NCBI GenBank assembly: GCA_024399655.1
Contig: JAKSNP010000002.1
Coordinates: 1-64,000 of the forward strand
Length of the DNA: 64,000 nucleotides
Reading direction: 5' to 3'
Origin: Paludibacteraceae bacterium
GTDB taxonomy: Bacteria; Bacteroidota; Bacteroidia; Bacteroidales; Paludibacteraceae
Each line of letters starts with the position of its first letter. The stretch's first letter is position 1. Positions 36,801 through 44,379 of this stretch are shown piece by piece. The notes below the pieces were generated by a model. That model did not search any database and was not told the origin of the DNA. It saw only the letters and a program-made list of their open reading frames with translations. The translations under genes were made by a program, and so were the position numbers.

Positions 36801-39800
36801 AATTCTTTTACCACCCATTCGGCATCTTCGCATTCAGCCTGTTTGATGCGGAAATAATAAGCAGTATTGCCGAGCAGGTCAGTAATGGTAAGTGTATTGG
36901 CTGTAAGCGTATCATTATAGAGCAAGGTGGAGAAATCGGCTGTTCGTGACAATTGGGCGATTGAAATTTGCGGTTCGCCACCTACCGTCCAATTTGCGTT
37001 CAAATCAAATCCTTCCAAATTGACAGTCAGGTCAGATATACCGCCGCATTGCGAAGTATAATATGTGTCAATACTGATTGAATCCATGAAAATATGGGTG
37101 CTCGGAGGCCCGGTCTTATCGGTACCGGAAGCAAAGCCCAGATAGATGGTCTGTCCTGCATAGGGTGTCAAATCAATCCGGGCAGTAGTGGCCTGACTTT
37201 GCAAATCATTGTAGTCATAATCGCCGATGCCGCTCTGCCATGAAACCAATTTATGGAACGACTTGCCGTCGGTAGATACCAACACCTTGAAATAGTGGTC
37301 GGTAGACGCAGTCAATGAAGTGGAAGTTGCAGAAGAAGGTACAGCAGAGAGCTTGAAAGTCAATCGATAGCCCATACCCTCTTCAATAGAATCGAAATCT
37401 ATAGTGGGTGATACCAATAGAGCATTATAGGCAGGCAACATGATTTGAGAACGAATACCGTTTCCTTCCATACCTGAAATCGAACTGCTTATCGGTTGTA
37501 CATTCCACCCCATAGCCGTAGAATTAACCGTTTTGTTTGCAATATTGACGCTGTCAGTCACGGTAACACCACGGTAACCTTTCCAAATAATTTGAGGACA
37601 ACCGGTAGCCATAGCGTCGAAAGTCTCCAGATAAGGAACACCTACCGAAGTGATGATTTCAACCGGCATGCTCCATTGTGTCATCAAGTTGGCACAACGG
37701 CTGCGGACATATGCATAATATATCGTATTGGATTGCAGATTATCCAAAGTGCATGAATTGGTATTGACCTGAATATTGGCCATCTGTTGTGCGGCCGACA
37801 ACGTGTCAGGTTGCAGGGTATTGGCAAAGGCCAAAAGTACGTCGTAGGCATCTGCACCTGTATTTTCCCAACTAAGAGAGGCGGAAGAATACGATATATC
37901 TGTCACCTGAATATCCAGAGGTAGTTCACAAGTAACCACACGTTCCACTCTAACATCGTCAATCAGGATATAGGAAGTGGAATCTGCACCGGCATTCGAC
38001 ATGAATACGATGTATTTACCGTAATTGCCGTTGTAATCTCCTTGGTAATCGCTCAGACTGACTGTATATTCGTATGCATCGGCCTTGGTGGCTGCATAGT
38101 TGAGCGACAGAGTGCGGACGATTTCAATAGCAGATAAATCGGTAGGATCGTATACGACACCAACGTACAAACGTCGGTTGTTGGCGTTGTCGGTATTGTT
38201 GAAGGTAGCGGCTCGGAATATAACCTGGTAACTGGAAATGGAATCCACATTCAGTTCGGGAGTGATAGCATAAGCTCCGTCTCTATATACGGCAGTAGGC
38301 GTATTGACCGCTTTTTTGCTCAGTTCCAGATAATTTCCATAGGTATTGACATCACCGACCACACGGTCTGCAATCGACTGCTCTTCCTTGCATCCGTCGG
38401 GAGCAAGGAGGAATCCGGTAATCCAGCAATCCATATCTTCTATTTCGTCAAATGTCTCCGTTCCGAATTCTTCAGGAGTGGCTGTGCAAGTGGTACGGAA
38501 AGTCTGTTGTTTGGTCCAACGTCCGTAGCCGCCCTCGCCGCATACCGCACGTACATATATATAATAGGTAGTGGCGGGCATGATTCGTGAATCATCAATA
38601 ATAGGATTGAGCGAAGCGGTCGTGTCGTTATACACCACAACGGCCTGCACGGCCTCCGTGAGCAAGGAATCCGGATTGACGGGTGAGGAAGTGACCAGCA
38701 ACTGATAAGCCTCAGCACCAACAGACGCATACGACAGGGTGATGCCGTTGGAGGTAGGATTACTCAATACCACCTGACCCAAACCTCCGCAAGTGGGAGC
38801 TGTTTGCAATTGTACATCATCAATATGGAACGGCGTGTACATCACTTGCGAACCCGTTACCGTCTGACCCACCAATTTACGGGCGAATGCAATATATCTG
38901 CCCTGGCCGGCATAGTTGGTGAAAGAGATATAGTAGCGTTCGTAATCGGACGTGGGCAAAATACCGGCAACCGGCACGAAAGTGGATGCATCCGACGGAC
39001 GTGTCATTACACCTACGTACAAACTATCTTGATTCGTGTACAAGGAGGTTGTTTTAGCTACATAGAAATTCAGTTCCAACGTATTGACCGCCTGATTGAC
39101 AGCAGGCAGCGACGCGATTGAAGCATAAGCCGAATTGGCATCCTGTGCGCCGGTACCCCAACTCAAGCAGTTAACGCCGCTATGAGCATAGGATGCGCCC
39201 GTAGTATTGGCCACCACATAAGGATAAGCACCGCTCTCTTTCCATACATTCCAGCACGAAGGCAGATTGTTGGGGGTTTCATCTTCGAATGTGTTGGTAT
39301 AAGGCAGTTCGATTGGAGGACATAAAGTGGTAACGGTAGCATAAGCCCATTCATCTTCCTCACAGGTCTGGCGCACGCGTATATAATATGTAGTGGATGC
39401 GTCCAGTCCGCCGAATACGATGCTGTCGTTGGTTCCGCTTATCGTTTGGATAGTATCTGCGTATTGTGGAGATGATGAGATCTGCGCTTCGGTATGCGTA
39501 TTCGAGCCAATCACATCCCAGGTGACGCAAACGGATGCTTCGTCAGCCGCTGTCTGCAGATTGGCGATGCCGCCGCATTGAGGATCGTATTTAGCCACTT
39601 TGATATCACCTACATGTATATAGTTGGTAGCTCCGACTTTGGTAGATCCGCTGTAAAAAGCCACCTTGATATTCTTGCCACGGAACGGGGTAAGGTCGAC
39701 AGTCACTTTCTGTGCTACAGGGGTCAAACTACGCAAACTGTCGGTAGCAGTTTCATCATTCGACCAAATTCGAGCATTGTTGCGAGTCCAAGTTTGACCT

Positions 39801-41818
39801 TCATCTTCGGAAATCAACACCATAAACCTGTCATCAGCATCTTTAAAGTCAGGAGCGGCTGTATTGGCGGCGGCCTTCGAAGCGGCTACATTACATGTCA
39901 GTCTGGCATACTCGCCCTGTTCAAAATCAAGTTGGATAGTAGGTGAAACAATCCAAAGTTTGTTCATCATACTGAGAGCCGCATACAGATTGTAGGCATG
40001 TTTCATACCATAAGATTCGCCTATAGCTTGTATCGTCCATCCGGAGGTGCCAGCAGATCCGAGTTCGACACCACCAAATACATCTTCAGCCGTTTTCCCA
40101 CCATAGCGTGTCCAACTCTGCCAATCGGTGGTGCTGGTAGGATTATAGGCATAAGGCATTCCGGCATAGGTGGCAAACGAATATACCTCCCAATCATTAT
40201 CAGCGCAATCTTGCTTAATTCGTATATAATAAGTGGTGGCTGATGTCAGCGATTGCAGTACCAGACTGTCGATGCCGGAGGCTACCGTGTAGGATACGGC
40301 ATCCGTATAATCAGCGTTCGGGGATACCTCCACCAATACGGAATTGGTTCCGGCTGACTCCCAACTGACCGTTGCTGTATTCACTCCGGGCACTACCGAT
40401 ATATTGTTCACGCCCATGCAGTTGCCGTCGCAATAATCAACACTAAGATTATCAACAATAAAATACTTATTACCTGTTGAAGCATACGAACGGCAAACCA
40501 ATGCCAATTGAATGACATGGCCGATATAGGGAGTCAAATCCAAACGGACTTTACCGGTAACGCCATTGTATGGTGCCAATGCGTGATACGCATCAGCCGC
40601 GTCACTCCAAACAAAAGTGTTGGCAGCAGTCCACGTCTCACCCGCATCCGTTGAAACCAAGATATCCAACTCGGATTGACCAGTGGTAGAAACCTTGGTC
40701 ACAGCGGTCATGCCGTTAGAAAGTGCCATATCAAATCGCAAATCGACAGCCGAATCGGACGAGACGGACGTCAAATCGATCAGAGGAGTCATTAACCAAT
40801 ACGGATCAAACGAATGGGTCGGCGCTCCGTAAATATAAGCATAGTTTTGTAGAACTACCCACCCTATTGTCGGCATAATATCTTCCAAGGAAGCACTATT
40901 GGCATAAGCTGCATCCAACGAGCCTTGACGATAGAACCAATTAGAGGGTCGGTCGTTTGAAAAATCTTCGCTGAACGGAATAGCAGCCAAGGTGGTGAAG
41001 GAAGCCCCCACCCAATCGGTATATCCGCTGACATAGTCGCTGCAAGCTGAACGCGCGTACACATAATATAAAGTGGACGGCTGCAGACCCGTAACCGTAG
41101 CGGTCAGATCGCTGATATTCTCGGCATGCCATACAGCAGAAGTAAGCTGATACGAACTCCAATCCGTGACGGGCGTAGCGGAAACCACCACATCAAACGT
41201 GTTGTCGAATGAAAGGATATTGATTTCGGCAGAATGAGCACCAGGAACGAAAAACATACCCGTTACACCGGTGCATTGAGAAGAAGACACTATTTTTACA
41301 TCATCCAGCACAACACCACGACCCAGATTTTCGTTAGCCTCAAATGCCAGCTGATAGGTGGCACTGGTGGCTACGATAGGCAATGTGTCCACCTGCCAAT
41401 CCGAAATGACCGCATCATACGTATGAAGCAGATGCCAGGTATCGCTGGAGGAAGAGCGATAATAAACCTTCAACGTATCAAAAGCATCTAGACGATTAGC
41501 CTGAGCATGAGCAAAAATCAATTTGGGCTCATAGGCTGTAGCCAAATCAATTTCAGGCGTAATCAACCGAACGACATAATTTTGTGTCGTTCCTAATTCG
41601 TTACGCAGTACGGCACGTGCAGAACCTCCATACGCTCCCGAAGGATAAGTGAGTTCACCGGACTCGGAAGTCCATTGTGCTTGTGCTGCAGACATGGCCT
41701 GTTGCGACCACGTAGAAGGTATTCCACTCTCAAAACCTTCATCAAAGAGAGCGGTCACCTGAGCTTGCCCTAAGATTGTAAGGACGCTCAACAGCAGTAA
41801 AAGAAGCGATCTTTTCAT
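30857..41818 (-). CDS. Giant modular surface adhesin (cleaved-adhesin/Fn3 repeats), 3653 aa
   Basis: Exported protein with signal peptide MKRSLLLLLLSVLTILGQAQ. I count about 12 modules of the cleaved-adhesin (choice-of-anchor J, MAM-like lectin) type, each starting like PYxxxFD/FE...W and containing phrases such as WLVSPSINL, VLVSTDGG and FAFVGxV, alternating with about 11 Fn3 domains that start near a Cys (CGGISDLTV, CIEVKGLEV) and end WSxPxxFxT. Residues about 3230-3540 hold four to five shorter repeats centred on GCDSxVxLxL. The last 40 residues carry a short sorting-like motif (GQVYIIRNDEWYDIYG). It is probably exposed at the cell surface for binding of host or polymer ligands. It is transcribed leftward from 41914-41945 and faces the regulator gene. 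Confidence 0.9.
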   Translation of the reverse strand: MKRSLLLLLLSVLTILGQAQVTALFDEGFESGIPSTWSQQAMSAAQAQWTSESGELTYPSGAYGGSARAVLRNELGTTQNYVVRLITPEIDLATAYEPKLIFAHAQANRLDAFDTLKVYYRSSSSDTWHLLHTYDAVISDWQVDTLPIVATSATYQLAFEANENLGRGVVLDDVKIVSSSQCTGVTGMFFVPGAHSAEINILSFDNTFDVVVSATPVTDWSSYQLTSAVWHAENISDLTATVTGLQPSTLYYVYARSACSDYVSGYTDWVGASFTTLAAIPFSEDFSNDRPSNWFYRQGSLDAAYANSASLEDIMPTIGWVVLQNYAYIYGAPTHSFDPYWLMTPLIDLTSVSSDSAVDLRFDMALSNGMTAVTKVSTTGQSELDILVSTDAGETWTAANTFVWSDAADAYHALAPYNGVTGKVRLDLTPYIGHVIQLALVCRSYASTGNKYFIVDNLSVDYCDGNCMGVNNISVVPGVNTATVSWESAGTNSVLVEVSPNADYTDAVSYTVASGIDSLVLQSLTSATTYYIRIKQDCADNDWEVYSFATYAGMPYAYNPTSTTDWQSWTRYGGKTAEDVFGGVELGSAGTSGWTIQAIGESYGMKHAYNLYAALSMMNKLWIVSPTIQLDFEQGEYARLTCNVAASKAAANTAAPDFKDADDRFMVLISEDEGQTWTRNNARIWSNDETATDSLRSLTPVAQKVTVDLTPFRGKNIKVAFYSGSTKVGATNYIHVGDIKVAKYDPQCGGIANLQTAADEASVCVTWDVIGSNTHTEAQISSSPQYADTIQTISGTNDSIVFGGLDASTTYYIRVRQTCEEDEWAYATVTTLCPPIELPYTNTFEDETPNNLPSCWNVWKESGAYPYVVANTTGASYAHSGVNCLSWGTGAQDANSAYASIASLPAVNQAVNTLELNFYVAKTTSLYTNQDSLYVGVMTRPSDASTFVPVAGILPTSDYERYYISFTNYAGQGRYIAFARKLVGQTVTGSQVMYTPFHIDDVQLQTAPTCGGLGQVVLSNPTSNGITLSYASVGAEAYQLLVTSSPVNPDSLLTEAVQAVVVYNDTTASLNPIIDDSRIMPATTYYIYVRAVCGEGGYGRWTKQQTFRTTCTATPEEFGTETFDEIEDMDCWITGFLLAPDGCKEEQSIADRVVGDVNTYGNYLELSKKAVNTPTAVYRDGAYAITPELNVDSISSYQVIFRAATFNNTDNANNRRLYVGVVYDPTDLSAIEIVRTLSLNYAATKADAYEYTVSLSDYQGDYNGNYGKYIVFMSNAGADSTSYILIDDVRVERVVTCELPLDIQVTDISYSSASLSWENTGADAYDVLLAFANTLQPDTLSAAQQMANIQVNTNSCTLDNLQSNTIYYAYVRSRCANLMTQWSMPVEIITSVGVPYLETFDAMATGCPQIIWKGYRGVTVTDSVNIANKTVNSTAMGWNVQPISSSISGMEGNGIRSQIMLPAYNALLVSPTIDFDSIEEGMGYRLTFKLSAVPSSATSTSLTASTDHYFKVLVSTDGKSFHKLVSWQSGIGDYDYNDLQSQATTARIDLTPYAGQTIYLGFASGTDKTGPPSTHIFMDSISIDTYYTSQCGGISDLTVNLEGFDLNANWTVGGEPQISIAQLSRTADFSTLLYNDTLTANTLTITDLLGNTAYYFRIKQAECEDAEWVVKEFVTPNGLPYCQSFNVSAIPSDWQTMKGDPIAVFKGTQLTSQAGGWKVNTTNNGLPANHISYNMMTAFANRWLVSPSINLTSAQPGDSIVLLFDAAYTAANKGTAPTTGANHGLLIAVSTDDGQSWSRTDTWEWTQSDTVGATLYPMSEISETGTNLTLDFSRFAGQTIRFAFVGIVRTKTNDIHIANIKLKKVIPGCDDPSNLTVDSVEADKVTISWQGDSSKQTVIEWAEDNAFTQGYQTATVASGLTYTITGLKMATPYFVRLYQLCSGTVTCDANTTFRTSCGRISELPWTDGFETYTCNITVANAKTSDESNLVCWETINANEGVPPYIFVNKYADYVHSGKLSLFLNADANTYGYAVLPEMTIPANTLQIEFAHKESSTNANVTLEVGYITDPTDETGFVAMQRIPRNTGWTIEKIELSAIPDSVVSIARIAFKYGGGSMEYAGIDDITFSLLPECRDIRYLAAKDISTSAATVTFSSSHTGDYQFVLATAAINPDSIEEYSGDIVRNFTVSEDSVSLTGLQHTTDYYVYVRSDCGDNKGAWNSISFSTKCLGMIPYVENFDDPSDRRVLEGSHSMPACWSQHSSSTVYCGYIRDEQLEQNDLNVFNFALSGVGALYMSSNSSNPVYMALPEMQVPLDSLQVRFKMRAIYGQLNTNLGLVVNNSQTSSYARSLNIGTMDDPDDPSTFRLIKTITLPVLATADYPRDIENMDDLWQEYYVNLYGVEGKYIAFASDFSQNNNIFIDDVNVVYAPDCIEPTHLDATCTNTKADITWIGNAARYEIVCNLAGYMLDNIDPNALFYSDSNSLHVEGLLSDMIYTVYVRSLCANGETSAWSEPMSFHTACTAPYQNDFDSYTIGTAPSAGWSVYSSSNMLVDNVVSLDSYTALTNPGTYWSYAAPDSMINIMSGTTVRARLADYYTNSILTTPFIVIPELEDGLGMTLSFNAQICSDQGGPVQGDANTHSFHVLVSEDGGHNYNVLRSWLSTEGADYNYQNFADGMKVELDITQYSGKNISIGFYVQSGSSYYPYTYFFLDSVDIEYNDAACIEVKGLEVSDIFTTSANIAWLNNPVHRGQFIVELATDSFFVDPVLSDTVNEARYSFNNLVPGTDYYVRVQKDCGSEWTVACFSTLCLVTVPVNYDFEDGDVYPIKYSRFMPSCWILGDHYSVGTFCGVSLINGADYAASGNSALFFNTIASKPEGDTTWAVMPALDVNTMDSVRLRFKMRPGQRDNHGNMVGYTGSNYLHSITVGTMSDPYDISTFTPVSVCVSTPVPTDALESDDPEKFWETFVVDFQPTADRYICFLSGSDVYNNIEYIDDVSLSIFDEGCQGVDNMTVDQITLTQAALSFTYVDKGIRNARVALSTDKVLNEANIIRMDTLINDSVLVFTNLLPGTLYYAYIQQLCENTEDPVWESVSFRTLYGTRFQPDFDTYAAEDWSRFSGSYPGSQYQPASGGWNVAHADNYFSESYLRASMWTGNNFWIATPSLDLTPNSGEALVLQFDLLKYGAFQYYGADDRFMVLASSDNGSTWNVLKEWNNNTVNAGDYVYDSLRYDSIYHYSIVMSEYAGYPNVKIAFYQEASNTLEANHTLSIAHVVLDGADLAAAEATLCYGDNYYGYLSTPADPFVISYGMYTVGDNSYQIFRPADDQSVRDSLFTLLLHVDTVKTYSYSAMICEHENYLDENFSLTDVQIGVTPAEQQRILTSVSGCDSLVVMHLTIHPVAEVDTFMTVCGSSLPVVWHGYSLYNNGIYTDTLQSVWGCDSIVSLYLDVISQDTIDVDMILCYNDTLLLNDVEITGSGIYTFSYTSSLGCDSVVNYHVTELPQLGSSYTVSICEGESYTDDHFIGISTSGRYEVVTSSVDGCDSTLVLYLTVIDASEPDIYMTYDVADLPLVIDGVEVLPVGTECGEYTYTVTTECGDVTYHITLVNGSGLNDLFGEKIPAMKVVYDGQVYIIRNDEWYDIYGRRVNAPVQLQ

Positions 41819-41876
41819 GTTGATTGGTGTTTTTGGGATTATTATTGTTGTTTTTTTCGCAAAAATGGTTTCAAAA

Positions 41877-41908
41877 TTTGCCCATGTACAAATATTTTAT
41901 TAATTTTG
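41877..41908 (+). promoter_or_regulatory. Promoter of the TPR/HTH regulator gene
   Basis: TTTG at 41877-41880, 20 nt, TAATTTTG at 41901-41908. Leader about 100 nt. The -7 element is 5 bp from that of the opposing adhesin promoter. Confidence 0.85.
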
Positions 41909-41918
41909 CGGCGCAAAA
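41904..41918. promoter_or_regulatory. Palindrome joining the two -7 elements
   Basis: TTTTGC (41904-41909), GGC, GCAAAA (41913-41918). The arms include parts of both opposing -7 elements. A possible operator; no protein binding is shown. Confidence 0.5.
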
Positions 41919-41945
41919 GTACAAAAAAATAACGAATAGGGCAAA
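41914..41945 (-). promoter_or_regulatory. Promoter of the giant adhesin gene
   Basis: Minus strand: TTTG at 41942-41945, 20 nt, TACTTTTG at 41914-41921. Leader about 90 nt. Confidence 0.85.
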
Positions 41946-42012
41946 TTAAAAACTTATACAACTATATTTGATATTGAAATTCGAGAACTGATAATCAATT
42001 AGTTATAAAATT

Positions 42013-43689
42013 ATGGAGTTATACAACAGGCAAAAAACTTATACAGGTTACCGGCTATTATCAGCAGTACTTATATTGTTGATTATCAGCCAGTTGCAAT
42101 CTTGCAAAGGTTTAATAAATTCGGATAAAAATCCGGAAATCCGCCATGCGGAAGTCCTTCTATACTCAGATATCGACAGCGCCAGCTCCATCATAAGCCA
42201 TATCGATACCGCCTCGTTGGATGAACATGAGTTGATGCAGTGGCAAATGATGAATGAATATATCCGTATCAATTACGAAAAATTGGAAGAAGAATCGCCT
42301 AAATGGGAACAATTGATAGACTATTTCTCTTCTACCGACGATCAACTTCATCTGGCCGAATCCTATTTCATTCAAGGTGAAGGCTACCACTCATTAGGCA
42401 TGTACGCCAAAGCTACCGAAGCATTCAAGCAGACCGAGAATTATACTGCCATCCTGCGAGATTCGCTGTTGTTGGGTCTGCTCTACTATAGATTGGGAAC
42501 TACGGCAGGTAACGAAGCGCTCTATTCGGTGGCGTATGATTATTTCAATCGCGCCTTACCCTATTTCAGCGGCAAACAGGCGCACAAGATGCTGGCTTTA
42601 TGCTACCGGGATCTGGCACGGACCGTGCCCGACAGTGTGGCTGCCAACAAGGAGGAGAAGCTCTTCAATAATGCCATCTACCACGCCACGATTTATGGGG
42701 ATAGTGTCACCTATTATGATATATTGCTCCATCGGGCTATGCACCAGAATGATATCGATACGGCTTACGCTCTTTCATTATGCGTCACATTGGTTGACTC
42801 GCTAAGAGCTTATTCCTATGCTGACGTATGTGCCGAATTTTATCTTGCGATGAGCAACGTGGATGAAGCATCCAAGTATCTCGACATGTATTACACCCAA
42901 ACATTGTATTCTGAATGGGCCAACGAGCGTTACCGTCTGCTTGACGCATGGCGAAAAGCCAAATTGGGCGACAACAATACGGCATTTGACGAACTGAGAC
43001 AACTATACAACGATCTTTACGCCCAACTTGAGGAGAACGGCAGATTACGCGCCTACACCATATCACGCCGGTATGACCTGGAGAAAGAACAAGCCATCAA
43101 CCTCCAGTTGACCAACGAAAAACAGCATGCATGGATTTTGATCGGTGCAGTGGTAGTGATTCTGCTTATTGTAATCATCGTTTTCCTATTGATGATGATG
43201 CACTCACGTAATCGACGGTTGGATGCAGAGAGAAAACAAATGCAGGCTGAAGCACAATCCAAAGTGTTGAACAACGCACTCAAACAACGACGACAATTAT
43301 TGAAACAGAATTTGCTGCAGCGTATCGAAGTTACCAGAAGCCTCTGTGAAGCACGTATGAACAAAAAAGTGAACCTGCCGGCCAATGTGCAGACCCAACT
43401 TTCCACAATCCTTTTTACCGATCCCGAGCAATGGCAAAGATTCAGACTGGAATTTGATGATGCTTACGACGGATTGCTGACACGCATTCATAACAATTAT
43501 CCCCAACTGACGGACAGCGATATACAATATATCGCTTTGAACATCATGCAACTGAAAGTGTCGGATATATGTATCTTATTGGATGTACAACCCCGTACCA
43601 TCTGGACACGAAGGTTGCGCATGAAGATGCGTATCGGGGATGTAAATCTGGATTTGGACCAATGGATAAAACAAATGTCATCCAAATAA
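42013..43689 (+). CDS. Membrane-spanning TPR sensor with C-terminal HTH
   Basis: A 558-residue one-component regulator of a type frequent in Bacteroidota. In order: a leader with a possible lipobox (IISQLQSC, Cys about 31), a helical TPR-like region over residues about 50-350 (HLAESYFIQGEGYHSLGMYAKATEAF), one transmembrane helix (AWILIGAVVVILLIVIIVFLL, about 375-395), a cytoplasmic coiled coil, and a LuxR-like HTH near the end (LTDSDIQYIALNIMQLKVSDI, then VQPRTIWTRRLRMKM). It lies divergent from the giant adhesin gene with facing core promoters, so the adhesin is the likeliest target. The signal it senses is unknown. A mini-hairpin array begins at its stop codon. Confidence 0.85.
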   Translation: MELYNRQKTYTGYRLLSAVLILLIISQLQSCKGLINSDKNPEIRHAEVLLYSDIDSASSIISHIDTASLDEHELMQWQMMNEYIRINYEKLEEESPKWEQLIDYFSSTDDQLHLAESYFIQGEGYHSLGMYAKATEAFKQTENYTAILRDSLLLGLLYYRLGTTAGNEALYSVAYDYFNRALPYFSGKQAHKMLALCYRDLARTVPDSVAANKEEKLFNNAIYHATIYGDSVTYYDILLHRAMHQNDIDTAYALSLCVTLVDSLRAYSYADVCAEFYLAMSNVDEASKYLDMYYTQTLYSEWANERYRLLDAWRKAKLGDNNTAFDELRQLYNDLYAQLEENGRLRAYTISRRYDLEKEQAINLQLTNEKQHAWILIGAVVVILLIVIIVFLLMMMHSRNRRLDAERKQMQAEAQSKVLNNALKQRRQLLKQNLLQRIEVTRSLCEARMNKKVNLPANVQTQLSTILFTDPEQWQRFRLEFDDAYDGLLTRIHNNYPQLTDSDIQYIALNIMQLKVSDICILLDVQPRTIWTRRLRMKMRIGDVNLDLDQWIKQMSSK

Positions 43690-43694
43690 GATGG

Positions 43695-43727
43695 GCGACG
43701 GTGTCGCATTATGGGCAGCGGAGCTGC
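43695..43727. repeat. Mini-hairpin array B, start
   Basis: GCGAC/ggt/GTCGC (43695-43707), linker ATTATGG (43708-43714), GCAGC/gga/GCTGC (43715-43727). The 7 nt before the first arm (AAGATGG) overlap the regulator stop codon. The second hairpin pairs perfectly, unlike its counterpart at 30469. Confidence 0.85.
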
Positions 43728-43981
43728 TATTTAACGTGAACGAGAACGGCTATGCAGCGGAGGAGATAGAAGAATATAGAGAATATAAAACGAATACAAA
43801 GAAAAAAACAATAAAAACCGCAGGTAAATGGTCCTATGGACCGCGTAGAAGTATAATTTATTTTCTTGCTCAAGCAAGCTTGGAAAGAAAATCTCTTATC
43901 CTCCTACTTGATCCGAAAGGAACTTTCGTCTCTTACCTGCCAAAAAACAGGAAAAAGGCTCTCACAAACTTTATTAATGCA

Positions 43982-44076
43982 CAGTGCACAATTGACAAAT
44001 GCTTGATTTCATCGGGGATTTTGGGGATTAATCATGAAGGGGATGACAAAAAACTGCCGACACAATGCCGGCAGTT
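43982..44076 (+). repeat. 96-bp direct repeat, copy B
   Basis: Second copy of the element at 30739-30834, same orientation. Confidence 0.9.
44048..44076. terminator. Terminator-like hairpin without full T-run (family copy B)
   Basis: CTGCCG (44054-44059) pairs with CGGCAG (44069-44074), flanked by A on the left but only TT on the right. It could still stop leftward transcription from the toxin-antitoxin-like operon. Confidence 0.55.
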
Positions 44077-44165
44077 AATATATTTTCAACCCATAAAGGC
44101 GAGAGAAATCCATTGGGGCATCCCTTAGCCATCCTCCGCTATGCTAACGGAATGCTTACGGGAAA

Positions 44166-44366
44166 TCAATTATTCAGTTCGTGCAACAAATCCTCAAGGA
44201 TATAGTCATCACTCATCAAATGAAGACCAGTGGCAGAATTAGTGAGTTGTTTGTAAGTTTCTGATTTATAAAAAATATCAAGCGCCTGCTCCGGACTAAT
44301 GTCAGCTGATGTAGCAAGCAACATGACAATACGTGCCAATTTGCGTTGAAGAACTGAATCTCTCAT
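44166..44366 (-). CDS. DUF3791-like small protein, 66 aa
   Basis: Short helical protein with the pattern ISPEQALDIFYKSETYKQL, then TGLHLMSDDYILEDLLHEL, which I associate with small genes accompanying DUF3990 proteins in Bacteroidota and Firmicutes. No signal peptide. It lies 13 nt behind the DUF3990 gene and is the last gene of a three-gene leftward operon. Likely role by context: antitoxin or modulator of the DUF3990 protein. The family assignment is less certain than for the gene at 44877. Confidence 0.65.
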   Translation of the reverse strand: MRDSVLQRKLARIVMLLATSADISPEQALDIFYKSETYKQLTNSATGLHLMSDDYILEDLLHELNN

Positions 44367-44379
44367 AACTTGATCCCCC

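Larger units (their letters stand above)
43690..44165. repeat. Intergenic mosaic B: mini-hairpins and 96-bp repeat
   Basis: No convincing gene is present. In order: two mini-hairpins with linker ATTATGG, a hexamer run (TTTAACGTGAACGAGAACGG), three more 5-bp hairpins (GGTCC/GGACC at 43830, CTTGC/GCAAG at 43865, GAAAG/CTTTC at 43915), then the 96-bp repeat and its hairpin. The order parallels mosaic A. Confidence 0.8.

Noticed and set aside
43691..44128. Open frame of 145 codons on the plus strand
   Set aside because: It is built from the hairpin array, hexamers and the 96-bp repeat. No promoter, no domain, and the frame is not kept in the matching mosaic at 30.2-30.85 kb.
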